A stretch of 64,000 nucleotides of DNA, from positions 62,001 to 126,000 of the forward strand of contig JAVHKY010000018.1 of the NCBI GenBank assembly GCA_035079385.1, in the 5' to 3' direction. Origin of the DNA: Aspidiotus rigidus (Eukaryota; Arthropoda; Insecta; Hemiptera; Diaspididae). The notes beneath the pieces are model-generated. The model searched no databases and had not been told where the DNA came from. It saw only the letters and a program-made list of their open reading frames with translations. Every line of letters begins with the position of its first letter. The stretch's first letter is position 1. The translations under genes and the position numbers were made by a program. Shown here piece by piece: positions 1-10,867 of the stretch.

Positions 1-1
1 C

Positions 2-244
2 ACTCTAGAAAAATCATCTACTGATGGACAAGGGGGCTTCGAGTACGGACTAAACGATCTAGAAGCTGACTTTGAGTCGCACAAATCGTACTTCTTGTAC
101 GTATTAACGGGTTATGTGCCGGTTTACTGGGCCGTGTATTCCAAAACTGGTAGCAGAGAGGATGAAGGGAATGGTATGGTCAAAATCCTCAAGTCCGAAG
201 AATACGCCTCCGCCTTCGACGGATGGCTCGATTATTTGCTATAG
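2..244 (+). CDS. EcKL-type kinase gene, 3' end only (copy 1)
   Basis: The frame opening at base 2 reads 80 residues without a stop and ends at TAG 242-244. It matches the C-terminal region of the gene at 4633-6119 (shared stretch EYGLNDLEADFE, then YFLYVLTG against HFLYILTG), so it is the last part of a paralogue whose body lies left of the window. It ends FDGWLDYLL and keeps the frame that copy 2 has lost, so it shows the ancestral C-terminus. The family (ecdysteroid-kinase-like, CHK-like fold) phosphorylates small hydroxylated compounds such as ecdysteroids; the substrate here is unknown. The catalytic motifs lie outside the window, so activity cannot be judged. Confidence 0.8.
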   Translation, partial: TLEKSSTDGQGGFEYGLNDLEADFESHKSYFLYVLTGYVPVYWAVYSKTGSREDEGNGMVKILKSEEYASAFDGWLDYLL

Positions 245-590
245 AGTTGAATAGGATGTCGAGGTATCGCACTGACGTTGTTTCTAATCCTATATGATAC
301 AAGCTAAAGAAAATTACTCCTAATATAATGTAAATTGATGTAAAAGATTGGATTTCCCTCCGTTTACATCATTGAATTCATTCAATTTATCCATGCACAG
401 AATAGAGTCTCAGGTAGGAAGCCTTGGCCTCTTATTTTCAAGCTTTTATATTCGACACTTTCTCAGAACAGTTCTGCGAGAGTTTTCACACATTTTTGAA
501 ACGTTTTTCTCGTTCGTACACACTCCAAATCGACTCGCTATTTCGACCAAAAGTCGTAAACTTTCTGCGTAGGTAGAAAACTTTTAACGA
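245..590. repeat. 3' flank of EcKL copy 1, duplicated after copy 2
   Basis: The DNA after the copy-1 stop matches the DNA after copy 2 (about 6120-6400). Both contain GGATTTCCCTCCGTTTACAT, then CTTGGCCTCT and an AACAGTTCT stretch. The duplication therefore covered gene plus 3' flank. The short ORF at 348-572 is not supported as a gene. Confidence 0.7.
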
Positions 591-3500
591 CTTCACTCGA
601 AGTCTACTCCACGATATCGATTTAATTTTGATTTGAAGTCCACCGATCGACTTGAATTTGATCCAATAGATCGGTCGACTTAGATTTGGATAAGCTGACT
701 CGGAATTGACCCCAGATGGACGTCGATTTAAAATCGATTTGTCGTCAAATACAGCGTATTGAAGAACTACAAATCAACTCGAAATCAACCCACTCGGTAT
801 AGTCGATTTCAGATGGTCAAAAAAGGTTCGAGTCGCCTCCAAATTGACGTCAATTTGTGATCGACTTGAAATCAACCCAACTCAGCAGTCCATTTAAGGT
901 CGTTAGAAAAACTTGGAGAAGTCGAGACCAAATCAACTCCATACCGACGTCAATTGGAGGTCCATAGATCGACTTGAAATCAACCCAAACCAACAATCGA
1001 TTTCATCCCCTCGATAGAAACATCTGGAGACGTGTGTACTAGAAATCGACTCCAAATGACGTCGATTTGAGGTCAATTTGTAGACTTCAAATCGGTACGA
1101 AAGAGCAGTTGATTTAAATTTGAAGAAGTGACTTCAGCTTGGTTTAAATTCCACAATCGACCCAACAGAGAAGTAGATTTTAGGTCGATAAAAAGATCTG
1201 AAGACGTTGACTAAAAATTGACTCTAGATGAACGTCAATTTGAGTCTAATTTGATTTCGACTAGTCCACATTCTTTGGAGGACTAAAAATCAACTCGAAA
1301 TCAACCCACTCGGTATAGTCGATTTCAGGTGGTCGAAAAAGGTTCGAATCGCCTCCAAATTGACGTCAATTTGTGATCGACTTGAAATTGACCCAACTCA
1401 GCAGTCCATTTAAGGACGTTAGAAAAACTCGGAGAAGTCGAGACAAAATCAACTCGATACCGACGTCAATTGGAGGTCCACAAATAGACTTGAAATCAAC
1501 CCAAACCAACAGTCGATTTCATCCCCTCGATAGAAACATTTGGAGGCGTGTGTCCTCGAAATCGACTCCAAATGATGTCGATGTGAGGTCAATTTGTAGA
1601 CTTCTAATCGATACGAAAGAGCAATTGATTTCAGGTCGATGGATAAATTTGAAAAAGTCGACTTCAGATTGGTTTGAATTCCACAATCGACCCAACAGAG
1701 GAGTAGATTTTAGGTCGATAAAAAAATCTGAAGACGTTGACTAAAAATTGACTCTAGATGAACGTCAATTTGAGCCTAATTTGAATTCGACTAGTCCACA
1801 TTCTTTGGAGGACTAAAAATCAACTCGAAATCAACCCACTCGGTATAGTCGATTTCAGGTGGTCGAAAAAGGTTCGAATCGCCTCCAAATTGACGTCAAT
1901 TTGTGATCGACTTGAAATTGACCCAACTCAGCAGTCCATTTAAGGACGTTAGAAAAACTCGGAGAAGTCGAGACAAAATCAACTCGATACCGACGTCAAT
2001 TGGAGGTCCACAAATAGACTTGAAATCAACCCAAACCAACAGTCGATTTCATCCCCTCGATAGAAACATTTGGAGGCGTGTGTCCTCGAAATCGACTCCA
2101 AATGATGTCGATGTGAGGTCAATTTGTAGACTTCTAATCGATACGAAAGAGCAATTGATTTCAGGTCGATGGATAAATTTGAAAAAGTCGACTTCAGATT
2201 GGTTTGAATTCCACAATCGACCCAACAGAGGAGTACATTTTAGGTCGATAAAAAAATCTGAAGACGTTGACTAAAAATTGACTCTAGATGAACGTCAATT
2301 TGAGCCTAATTTGAATTCGACTAGCCCACATTGATTGGAGGACTAAAAATCAACTCGAAATCAACCCACTCGGTATAGTCGATTTCAGGTGGTCAAAAAA
2401 GGTTCGAATCGCCTCCAAATTGATGTCAATTTGAGATCGTCTTGAAATTGACCCAACTCAGCAATCCATTTAAGGTCGTTAGAAAAACTCGGAGAAGTTG
2501 AGACAAAATCAACTCGATACCGACGTCAATTGGAGGTCCACAAATAGACTTGAAATCAACCCAAACCAACAGTCGATTTCATCCCCTCGATAGAAACATT
2601 TGGAGGCGTGTGTCCTCGAAATCGACTCCAAATGATGTCGATGTGAGGTCAATTTGTAGACTTCTAATCGATACGAAAGAGCAATTGATTTCAGGTCGAT
2701 GGATAAATTTGAAAAAGTCGACTTCAGATTGGTTTGAATTCCACAATCGACCCAACAGAGGAGTACATTTTAGGTCGATAAAAAAATCTGAAGACGTTGA
2801 CTAAAAATTGACTCTAGATGAACGTCAATTTGAGCCTAATTTGAATTCGACTAGCCCACATTGATTGGAGGACTAAAAATCAACTCGAAATCAACCCACT
2901 CGGTATAGTCGATTTCAGGTGGTCAAAAAAGGTTCGAATCGCCTCCAAATTGATGTCAATTTGAGATCGTCTTGAAATTGACCCAACTCAGCAATCCATT
3001 TAAGGTCGTTAGAAAAACTCGGAGAAGTTGAGACAAAATCAACTCGATACCGACGTCAATTGGAGGTCCACAAATAGACTTGAAATCAACCCAAACCAAC
3101 AGTCGATTTCATCCCCTCGATAGAAACATTTGGAGGCGTGTGTCCTCGAAATCGACTCCAAATGATGTCGATGTGAGGTCAATTTGTAGACTTCTAATCG
3201 ATACGAAAGAGCAATTGATTTCAGGTCGATGGATAAATTTGAAAAAGTCGACTTCAGATTGGTTTGAATTCCACAATCGACCCAACAGAGGAGTACATTT
3301 TAGGTCGATAAAAAAATCTGAAGACGTTGACTAAAAATTGACTCTAGATGAACGTCAATTTGAGCCTAATTTGAATTCGACTAGCCCACATTCATTGGAG
3401 GACTAAAAATCAACTTGAAATTGACGCAACTCAGCAGTCTATTTTGTCCACCGAAAATTTCGAGTCGACTCCAAATAGACGTTAATTTGTGGTCAATTTG

Positions 3501-4290
3501 AAGCCCATCACCGTACATTATTGAAGAACGACCGATCAGTATGAACCCAACTCTAAATCACTCGAAATCGACTCCCGAGTGACGTCCATTCGAGGTCAAC
3601 AAATCGATTTAAAGTCACCCCAACTGAGCAGTCTACTTTAGCTTCATAGACAAATTTGGAGTAGTCAACTCAAAATTGACTTCAGATCGCCGTCGATTTA
3701 AGATCAATTTGAAGTCAATCAGCGTATATTAATTGAAAAATTACACACATGGACTTGAAATCAACCCAACTGGGCAGCTCATTTCAGGTCGGTAGAAAAA
3801 TTTTTGAGAAGTCGTCTTTAAATTAACTCTATAGATTGACGTCGCGTCGATTTGAAGACCATAAATCGATTTGAAATCGACCCAACAGAGCAGTCGATTT
3901 AAGGTCGACAAAAAAATTAGGAGTCGACTCCAAATCGACGTCGATATACAATCCACTACCGGTACTCTAAATTGTTAAGAACTATAAATCAACTTATTTT
4001 AGGTCGCCAGAAAAATTTGAAGAAGTCAACTCGAGATCGACTCCAAGACGTCAATTTTGATCGATTTGAAGTTGACCAGCGCAAATCATCAGAGAACCAC
4101 AAATTGACTGGGTCGATTTCAGGTGGATAGAAGAAAAGTTTCAAGAAGTTTACCCAAAATCCATTCCAAAACGTAGGTAGATTACAAATCGAGCAGTCGA
4201 TTTCATATCGATAGAAAAATTTCGAAAAGTCGCCCGAAAGTTGATCTGAAATGGACGTGGCAAGTAAGTTGAAATTTATCGACACCATGA
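591..4290 (+). repeat. Satellite block A, ~106-bp monomers
   Basis: A continuous field of diverged monomers about 105-106 bp long. Each has variants of AAATCGACTTGAAATCGACC, GAGCAGTCGATTTCAGGTCG, ATTTGGAGAAGTCGACTC and a GACGTCAATTT element. Spacing of the GACGTC element is close to 106 bp where it is preserved. The outer monomers are strongly diverged; the centre is a homogenised higher-order array (1277-3396). Open frames here are by-products of the repeat. Confidence 0.9.
1277..3396 (+). repeat. 530-bp higher-order satellite array, four copies
   Basis: Four near-identical units begin at 1277, 1807, 2337 and 2867, exactly 530 bp apart, which is five 106-bp monomers. A fifth, clearly diverged unit lies upstream (about 760-1276). 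Units 1 and 2 share one 5' variant (GTGATCGACTTG), units 3 and 4 another (GAGATCGTCTTG). Near the 3' end, units 2-4 share GAGTACATTTT while unit 1 has GAGTAGATTTT. Unit 2 is thus a mosaic, as unequal exchange would produce. Confidence 0.95.
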
Positions 4291-4632
4291 ATTTTGCATT
4301 CTTTGCAAAGATTCATCGTACTTAGGAAAAAGTAGGTAAACAGAAAGTCGTTTTGACAATGCAATGTGGATTTTTATTCAGCTGGGTAAGATATACTGTA
4401 CGAGTATGTCTAACAAAAATTCATACAGCTTGACGTTCAAATGAAGTACATATATAGGTTTCAAATTTGAATCATTCAAAAGCTTCTTGCACGTTTCGCG
4501 ATATATGCTGACATACCTAATGTAAAACCTATTCCGTAATTATTACGACCTCCGAATACAGATTTTACTCTCTTACACCATCAATTGATCGTATTGAAGA
4601 AAAAAATGTTTCATAAAACTTTAGAAGGCACG
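4291..4632. other. Upstream flank of EcKL copy 2, promoter side
   Basis: This stretch matches the DNA before copy 3 (about 8700-9041): both begin with ATTTATCGACACCA after the last satellite monomer. It should contain the promoter, but I see no clear TATA box. An in-frame ATG at 4606 would add nine residues, but it is not aligned with the start of copy 3. Confidence 0.5.
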
Positions 4633-6119
4633 ATGGTGATTGTAAATTGGTTAGTATTATTAGGACCCCAAATTGAAGGGTCGCCACCAGAAAATGAGGC
4701 TACTCCATCGCCTGGATCTCATCAGAATTCAGGTACGTTTTTCTCTCCAATTTAAAAAGTTTCCAAAAGGGAACAATAACTCCATTTAATCTCGTTCGGG
4801 ACTAATTTTGAAGACACCACGAAGTTAGAGACGTCCACACATCGATGGGTCATATCTTTTCCTTGACTTCATTTCCCAACTCGACTCAGTAGAGCCTAAA
4901 GATTTTTGCATTCTTAACCTTTCTTTTTTCAGACCCTCTATCATCCATCGCCGATGAAATTGCTCCAGTCATAAAAATATTTCGACGTGAATACGAACAG
5001 CAACATTCGGTCACCGTGCTTGATCATGAACTGGACAAAGAACTAATGAAAGGCTTTATCAGCGGCGCAGTTCGCTTAAATTTCACCTTCAAGAATGAGG
5101 CAGAGGTTGTACTTCGATCTTCGGTTGTCTTGAAAATACCTCAAATGGGTCTGATATACACCTACGGAAAAGAAATGTTATTTTATCGCAAAGAGAGATA
5201 CATGTACGAAGATATCATTCCACGAATGTACGAGAATACGCCCTTCGAAAAAGCGTCCGTAAATTTTTACGGGTCCTCCGAGTCGGGTATACTAGTTTTG
5301 GAGAATTTAGAAGAATCCAGATACCAAACAAAGGCGAAGGATACTTTACTTGATCTAGCGAGCGCTAAAATGGTGTTAAAATCTTTAGCTCAATTCCACG
5401 CATTGTCGACGAGACATCTGCGAGAAATCTCCTCGCAATTAGATTCTTTAACTGTCCGCGGCGGAGGCAAAAGTGATTGGGTGGTTCAAATGTTCCCGTC
5501 AATCATAGGCTTGATAAAGAAAGATCTGCTTCCGAAGTATCCACAAATCACGATAGAGAAATTCGACCGATTTGTCGACAACGTGCGCGAGGCGATGGAA
5601 TTGGGTCATCTTCCGAGTGAACGTTTTAATGTGATTTTGCATGGAAACGCGCATTTTGCGAACATATTCTTTCAGTTTGATGAAGACGATAACATGACGA
5701 AGTGTAAATTTATCGACTTTCAGAGCAGTCGGCGAGGATCGCCTATAGTGGATGTCATGTACTTTCTCATTACCAGCGTCAAATTTGAAGTATTCGAGAA
5801 CCATCGCGATGAAATTTTCCGTTATTACGTGCACGAATTCCAAGATACTTTGGAAAAATCAACCACTGATGGACGCCCGAGCTCCGAGTACGGACTAAAC
5901 GATCTAGAAGCTGACTTTGAGTTGTATAAATTGCACTTCTTGTACATATTAACGGGTCATGTGCCGATCTATTGCCGATCCCACAACTGGTGGAAAGGAG
6001 GGTGTGGGAAATGGTATAAACGTAATCCTCAAGTCCGAAAAATACGTTTCTGCCTTCGAAGGATGGGTAAAATATTTATTATAGATTTGAATGGAAAGTT
6101 GAGGTATCCTAGTTCATGA
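4633..6119 (+). CDS. EcKL (ecdysteroid-kinase-like) gene, copy 2, one intron
   Basis: Exon 1 is 4633-4732, the intron 4733-4932 (GTACGT donor, TTTTTTCAG acceptor), exon 2 4933-6119; the join is phase 1 and gives 428 residues, a normal family length. The start was chosen because ATG 4633 aligns with copy 3. The first ~15 residues are hydrophobic and could be a weak signal or anchor. Visible kinase features are the N-lobe lysine in VVLKIP (about K101), the HGN..N loop at 270-277, and IDFQ with D295, followed by GSPIVDVMYFL. The family norm is HGD, so the catalytic Asp is replaced by Asn. A net 5-bp deletion near 5960-6010 relative to copy 1 shifts the tail; the old frame would end at TAG 6082-6084 after FEGWVKYLL. 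It may be a young pseudogene, a pseudokinase or a diverged enzyme. Confidence 0.85.
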
Positions 6120-6420
6120 TTCAGTCTGAAAAAATATCCTATTTCAAGTCAGGTTTGGAATTTCCTTCATCATTTTAAGACTGATTCTTCGATGACAAAT
6201 TTATGCTAAACATTGGATTTCCCTCCGTTTACATCATTGAATTATTCTGTTTTGGTCCATTCACAGAGTTTGAAACTAAATCGTCAATAGAGAGAAAGTC
6301 TTGGCCTCTATTTTCAACTCCCCCCTCCCCCCTCCGTGAAAATGTGCGTTTGAAACTCTTTCAAAACAGTTCTACAAACATTCTCACACTTTGAAAAAAA
6401 AAATCTCTTTTAATTGACGA
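6120..6420. repeat. 3' flank of EcKL copy 2
   Basis: Homologous to 245-590 after copy 1, confirming that gene and flank were duplicated together. There is a C/T-rich run near 6330. No gene seen. Confidence 0.65.
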
Positions 6421-8700
6421 TGTACCCCAACAACTCCAAATCGAGTCACTGATTTAAAATTCAGAAATCGACTTGAAATCAACCTAACTGAACAGGCGAT
6501 TTAGCTCGGAAAAAAATTCGGAGCTGCCAAACAACGTTGATTTTTGAGGTTAATTTGAAGTTGGTCAGCGCACATTATTAGAGAACTACAAACCTAGTGG
6601 CTCGATTTCAGGTAAATAGAAAAGTTTTAACATGTTTTCCCAAAATCCACTCCACAGAGTCGATTTAAAACTCAAAAATCGACTTCAAATCGCCGTAACA
6701 GAGCAGTCGATAGTACGTTCAAGTCGACTCAGAGTCGACTCCAAGTTGATGTCGATTTGAGGTACACAAATCGATTCGAAATCATCCCTATTGAGCATTC
6801 GATTTCAGTTCCATAAAAATTTTGGAGCTACTCAAAATCAACTTCAGACCGACTTTGATTCAAGGTCGATTGGAATTTTATTAGCAAACATTAATAAGAG
6901 AGCTACACATCGACTTGAAAATGACCCAACTCAGCTGTCCTTTCAAGATCGCTAGAAAAACTTGGAGAAATCGACACAGAATCGACTCCAGATCGACGTC
7001 AATTTGAGGTCCACAAATCGACTTGCAATCATCCCGACTGAGCAGTTGATTTCAGCTCGATAAAAAATTCGGAGGATTGCACTCGAAATCGACTCTACAT
7101 GACGTCGATTTGTAGACCTACGGACTTCAAATCGACGCAACGGAGCAGTCGATTTCATGTCGACAGGAATATTTGGAGAATTTGCCTCAAAATGGACTCC
7201 AGATGGACGTCAATTTAAGCTCGATTTCAAGTCAAATAGCGTATATCAATTGGAGACCTCCAAATTGACTCGAAAATGACCCAATTCGGCAGTCGATTCT
7301 AGGTTTACAAAAACATTCGAAGTTGACTCCTAATTGAAGTCGATTTGTGGCCAGTTTGATGTTCACTACTGTACATTATTATTAAGCTACAAATAAACTT
7401 GAAATGATCCCAAACGAGCATTTTTCAAGTACATGGAAAAATTTCATCAAGTTTACTCAGGATCCACTCCATGAATTGATTCAAGGTCAATTTGTAATCC
7501 ACAAATCGTCTCGAAATGGGCCCAACGGGGCAATCGATTTCAGGCCGACCAAAATCTGGAGAAGTTGACTCAAAATTTTTTCCGGATAAACGTTAATTTG
7601 AGTTCAATTTGAATTCGACTAGCGTATTATTAATTGGAGACCTCCAAATTAACTTGAAATTGATCCAATTTAGCAATCGATTTCTGGTCGACAAAACAAT
7701 TTGGAGTCGATTTGTAGTTAATTTGAAGTCCACCATTCTATAATCATTAAAGAACTACAAATCAACTTGAAATCGGCCCAACGAAGCAATTAATCTTATG
7801 TGGCTACAAAAATTTGGAGAAGTTGACTTGAAATCGACTACAGATATGTCGATTTGAGGTCCACAAATCGACTTTAAATCAACGTACTTGGCAGTCCATT
7901 TCATGTTGATAGAAACATTTGGAGAAGTCTACTCAAAATCGTCTTCAGATAAACGTCAATTTGAGACCAATTTGAAGTCTATCGACGTAAGTATATCGAT
8001 TTCAGAAGCACACATTGACTTGAAATCGACCCAACTGAGCAGTCCACTTTAGGTCGATAGGAAAATTTAAATTGACTCCAGGTTGGTATTGATTTGAAGA
8101 CCATATATCGACTCACTACCGATAACAAATATTCGAAATCGACCCCAAATTACGTCGATATCAGACGTTGATTTGAAGTCTACCACCGTAGATTATCAAA
8201 TAACTAAAAATAACTTTGCAAAATCAACCCAACCAAGCAATTGATTTTACGTCGTTCAGAAAATTTCTAGAAGTCAACTTGAAATTGCCTCCAGAGTGCT
8301 GTCGATTTGAAGACCTCGATTTAACTTGAAATCATCACAACCGAGGAGCGATAGATTTCAGGTTGATAGAAAAAATGAGGAGAGGTAGACTCAAACTCAA
8401 TTCCAGATTGACGTCGATTTGAAAAGCGCAAATCGACTCAAAATTAATTCAACTGAGAAGTCGATTTAGGTCGATTTGAAGGTGACCAGCGAACCTTATT
8501 ACAGAGCTATTCGAATAGACAGATTTTAGGTGGATAGAAATTTTTCAAGAAGTTTACTCGAGATCAACACCACAACATCGATTTGAAGTCCGCAAATCGA
8601 ATTGAAATCGACCCAACTGCGCAATCGATTCAGCCTGATAGGAAAATTTAGAAAAGTCGCCTCGAATTCAATCCAAAATCGACTTGGCATAAGTAAGTCC
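6421..8700 (+). repeat. Satellite block B, diverged ~106-bp monomers
   Basis: Same monomer family and orientation as 591-4290, but without a homogenised 530-bp array. GACGTC elements near 6996, 7101 and 7207 show the ~106-bp spacing. The block sits between EcKL copies 2 and 3 just as block A sits between copies 1 and 2. Confidence 0.88.
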
Positions 8701-9041
8701 AACTAGAATCGAGATTTATCGACACCACGTCGACCTGATATAATTTTGAATATTGCTTAATTTGCGAAGATGGAAAAGTAGGTAGTCAGCACGTCGTCTC
8801 GATATTGTGGATTTTAATTCATCTGGGTTAGACATACAGTAAAGCAATGCAGGCAGCTCGATGTTGAAATAAAACAGATGTTGGTTTCGAATGTAAATTA
8901 CTCTCGCACGCTTTGAAATATTCTGATAAGTAAAAACGTAGTCTATTATCGGGACGTTCAAATATAAATTTTACTTTCTTTCATCGAATTCCTCGTATTA
9001 AAAAAAAAAAGAAGGGGGGTGGCAAAATATTGAAATGCACG

Positions 9042-9482
9042 ATGATGGTTTTAAATTGGTTGGTATTATTTGGAAGCCAAATTAAAGGATCACTACCAGA
9101 AAATGAGGTTACTTCATCGCCTACATCTCATAATTCAGGTACTCGTGCCGTTCCCCCTCTTGTTTCAGATAAGATGAAAAAGTTTTCAAGAAGGAACAAA
9201 AATTCGATTCTATCTCGTTTGAGATTGATTCTCAAGACACCACGGAATAATAAGTGATGTCCATGTTTCTATAACCCATATCTTTTTCTTAATTACTTCA
9301 TTTCCCAGCATCCGTCGTGCCTAAAGATTTTCATATTCCCAATCTTTCTTTTTTCAGATCTTCTATTATTATCCATGGTCGATGAAGTCGCATCAGTCAT
9401 AAAGACATTCCGTGGCGAATACGAACGGCAACATTCAGTCGTTCTGCTCGAGCATGAACAAAACAAAATACCGACAAAAGCC
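9042..9482 (+). pseudogene. EcKL gene copy 3, truncated
   Basis: Exon 1 is 9042-9138 (MMVLNWLVLFGSQIKG, then SLPENEVTSSPTSHNS), with a GTACTC donor at 9139 and a TTTTTTCAG acceptor ending at 9357. Exon 2 starts at 9358 and follows copy 2 through GEYERQHSVVLLEHEQNK. Homology stops at about 9475-9485, roughly 60 codons in, before any catalytic motif. The frame stays open to 9758 through unrelated sequence next to a PLE. The kinase body is not found further right, so this copy is dead or makes only a short N-terminal chimera. Confidence 0.8.
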
Positions 9483-9724
9483 CTTACAAGCTCCATTTCC
9501 CTGCCACCCCTCGTTCAACTAAGAACCCGTGGGTTTTCTTCGTTTAATGGCGATTTTCGAGTCAACGCAGACTCTCATCCTACTACTGCGGATATCATTG
9601 AACAACGAATAATTCGTTTGGATCGATTTTCGCCGACAATTTACGTTGACCTCAAGACTCGAAAAATTTCGAACTTTCATCTACTTACACGAATCCGTTC
9701 CTTTAAGTTACGGCTATCCATACT

Positions 9725-9786
9725 AAACAATAAAGAGGAATACTCCGACGTGGAGTAAAAAATGCAAACCGCAGAAAAAATGAAAA
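9725..9786 (+). repeat. Left inverted repeat of PLE-1
   Basis: This 62-bp segment, starting AAACAATAAAGAGGAATACT, is the reverse complement of 10805-10867 apart from one A in a homopolymer. The pair brackets a PLE 3' portion. PLEs are known to carry pLTR-like ends in direct or inverted orientation. Confidence 0.9.
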
Positions 9787-9787
9787 A

Positions 9788-10723
9788 ATGAAATCTGGTC
9801 ACCCAGATCTCCTTGGTGAGTTTCTGAGGTATCTCAATTCCTGGTACCCTTCCATCAAATTTACGTTGGAAATAGGGGTATTTTCCATTAACTTTTTGGA
9901 TTTATCGATCTCTATAATAGACGGTATCCATAAGTTTGGAATTTACAGGAAAGATACTACGACCGATGTTTTAGTCCACGGTGGTTCGTTCGGTCCTGTT
10001 GCTCACAAGATGGCTGCTTTTCATAGCCTAGTTCACAGACTGACTCGTATTCCTTTGAGTCAGTCTGCCTTCAAGAAAGAGTTAATCACAATAAAACACC
10101 TGGCCAGAGTGAATGGGGTCAATGTTGATGTTGACGTGATGGTTCGGAGGAAAGTTACGAGGGGCCTCCTGGATTCCACCACCTCCCTCCCCCGAGACAC
10201 GATCCGTGATCGCCGTTTGCGTTGGATCAGTCTCCCTTTCTTGGGGAAGTTCTCCCAGCAATTGGGTCGGGCCCTTCGCCCGTTTGGCTTCAGACCCGCG
10301 TTTTACAACCCTACCACAGTCAAGAGGTTGTTTGTGAGACTGAAGGACCCCATACCTGTTGATGAGAGGAGTGGTGTGTATAAGTTGGAGTGTGAGGATT
10401 GTGGAGGCTTTTATATTGGTGAGACCAGCCGCCAAATGAAAGTTCGAGTAGCTGAGCACCTGAAGTCTTGGAAGAAGGGACACCTGGGGGAGTCAGCTTT
10501 CGCCGATCACTTAATAAACAGTGGCCACAGCTTCCGTGAGGGATCCGAAAAGCTCCTCCATAAGGAGAATTCCTACCGTAAGCGTATCGCCCTCGAGAAT
10601 ATAGAGATAATTCGTCATCTCAACACTGACGGCATCACTGTTCTTAATTCGTATATTCCGGAAGATGGCCTGATCGAACTTGTTTATGACTCACACCGTG
10701 ATTTCTCGTTTGGACGATCTTAA
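9788..10723 (+). CDS. PLE protein C-terminus: RT thumb and GIY-YIG endonuclease
   Basis: The 311-residue frame starts inside the RT, after the YxDD region: IKFTLEIG..INFLDLSI and FGIYRKDTTTD are RT palm/thumb sequences. Then comes the connector AHKMAAFHSLVHRLTRIPLS. The GIY-YIG-type nuclease domain lies at about residues 196-280: GVYKLECEDCGGFYIGET, with the PLE-typical CxxC, then RVAEH, GESAFADHLINSGH and KRIALENIEII with its conserved Glu. The domain nicks DNA for target-primed insertion in complete elements. The frame is uninterrupted, unlike all other PLE copies here, suggesting a fairly recent insertion. The Met start is only the first ATG in a 5'-truncated copy. Confidence 0.88.
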   Translation: MKSGHPDLLGEFLRYLNSWYPSIKFTLEIGVFSINFLDLSISIIDGIHKFGIYRKDTTTDVLVHGGSFGPVAHKMAAFHSLVHRLTRIPLSQSAFKKELITIKHLARVNGVNVDVDVMVRRKVTRGLLDSTTSLPRDTIRDRRLRWISLPFLGKFSQQLGRALRPFGFRPAFYNPTTVKRLFVRLKDPIPVDERSGVYKLECEDCGGFYIGETSRQMKVRVAEHLKSWKKGHLGESAFADHLINSGHSFREGSEKLLHKENSYRKRIALENIEIIRHLNTDGITVLNSYIPEDGLIELVYDSHRDFSFGRS

Positions 10724-10766
10724 TACCTCGTTCTTCTCTTTTGTTCGTCAGTTGCTTTCATTTCAG

Positions 10767-10798
10767 GCTCGAAGATGGTTGTTTAACCGAAAGCGCTC
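10767..10798 (+). other. Conserved PLE 3'-UTR stem-loop, hammerhead-like layout
   Basis: GAAGATGGTTGTTTAACCGA at 10771 forms a GGTT/AACC stem followed by GAAA (10789-10792). The same block occurs on the minus strand after the nuclease domain of the PLE at the right edge (62021-62044), so it is conserved between copies. The order GA(A)GAT, stem, GAAA resembles the hammerhead core, but the CUGA half is imperfect, so self-cleavage is doubtful. Confidence 0.35.
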
Positions 10799-10804
10799 GT
10801 CGTA

Positions 10805-10867
10805 TTTTCATTTTTTCTGCGGTTTGCATTTTTTTACTCCACGTCGGAGTATTCCTCTTTATTGTTT
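10805..10867 (-). repeat. Right inverted repeat of PLE-1
   Basis: Reverse complement of 9725-9786 with one extra base in a T run. It marks the right boundary of PLE-1. Confidence 0.9.

Larger units (their letters stand above)
9725..10867 (+). mobile_element. Penelope-like element fragment PLE-1 with inverted ends
   Basis: A 1.14-kb element bounded by 62-bp inverted repeats and containing one intact ORF (9788-10723) for the C-terminal part of a PLE protein. The catalytic RT motifs are absent, so it cannot move by itself. It lies about 240 bp beyond the point where EcKL copy 3 is broken; those 240 bp are unassigned and may be PLE 5' sequence. It is the only PLE in the window on the plus strand. 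Confidence 0.85.

Noticed and set aside
1340..1356. tRNA B-box-like GGTTCGAATC in the satellite
   Set aside because: No A box at proper spacing, no cloverleaf; satellite words rich in TCGA give this by chance.
1373..3334. Repeated 84-123-codon ORFs in the 530-bp satellite
   Set aside because: They recur every 530 bp only because the repeat does; no start context or domain, and frames break in diverged monomers.
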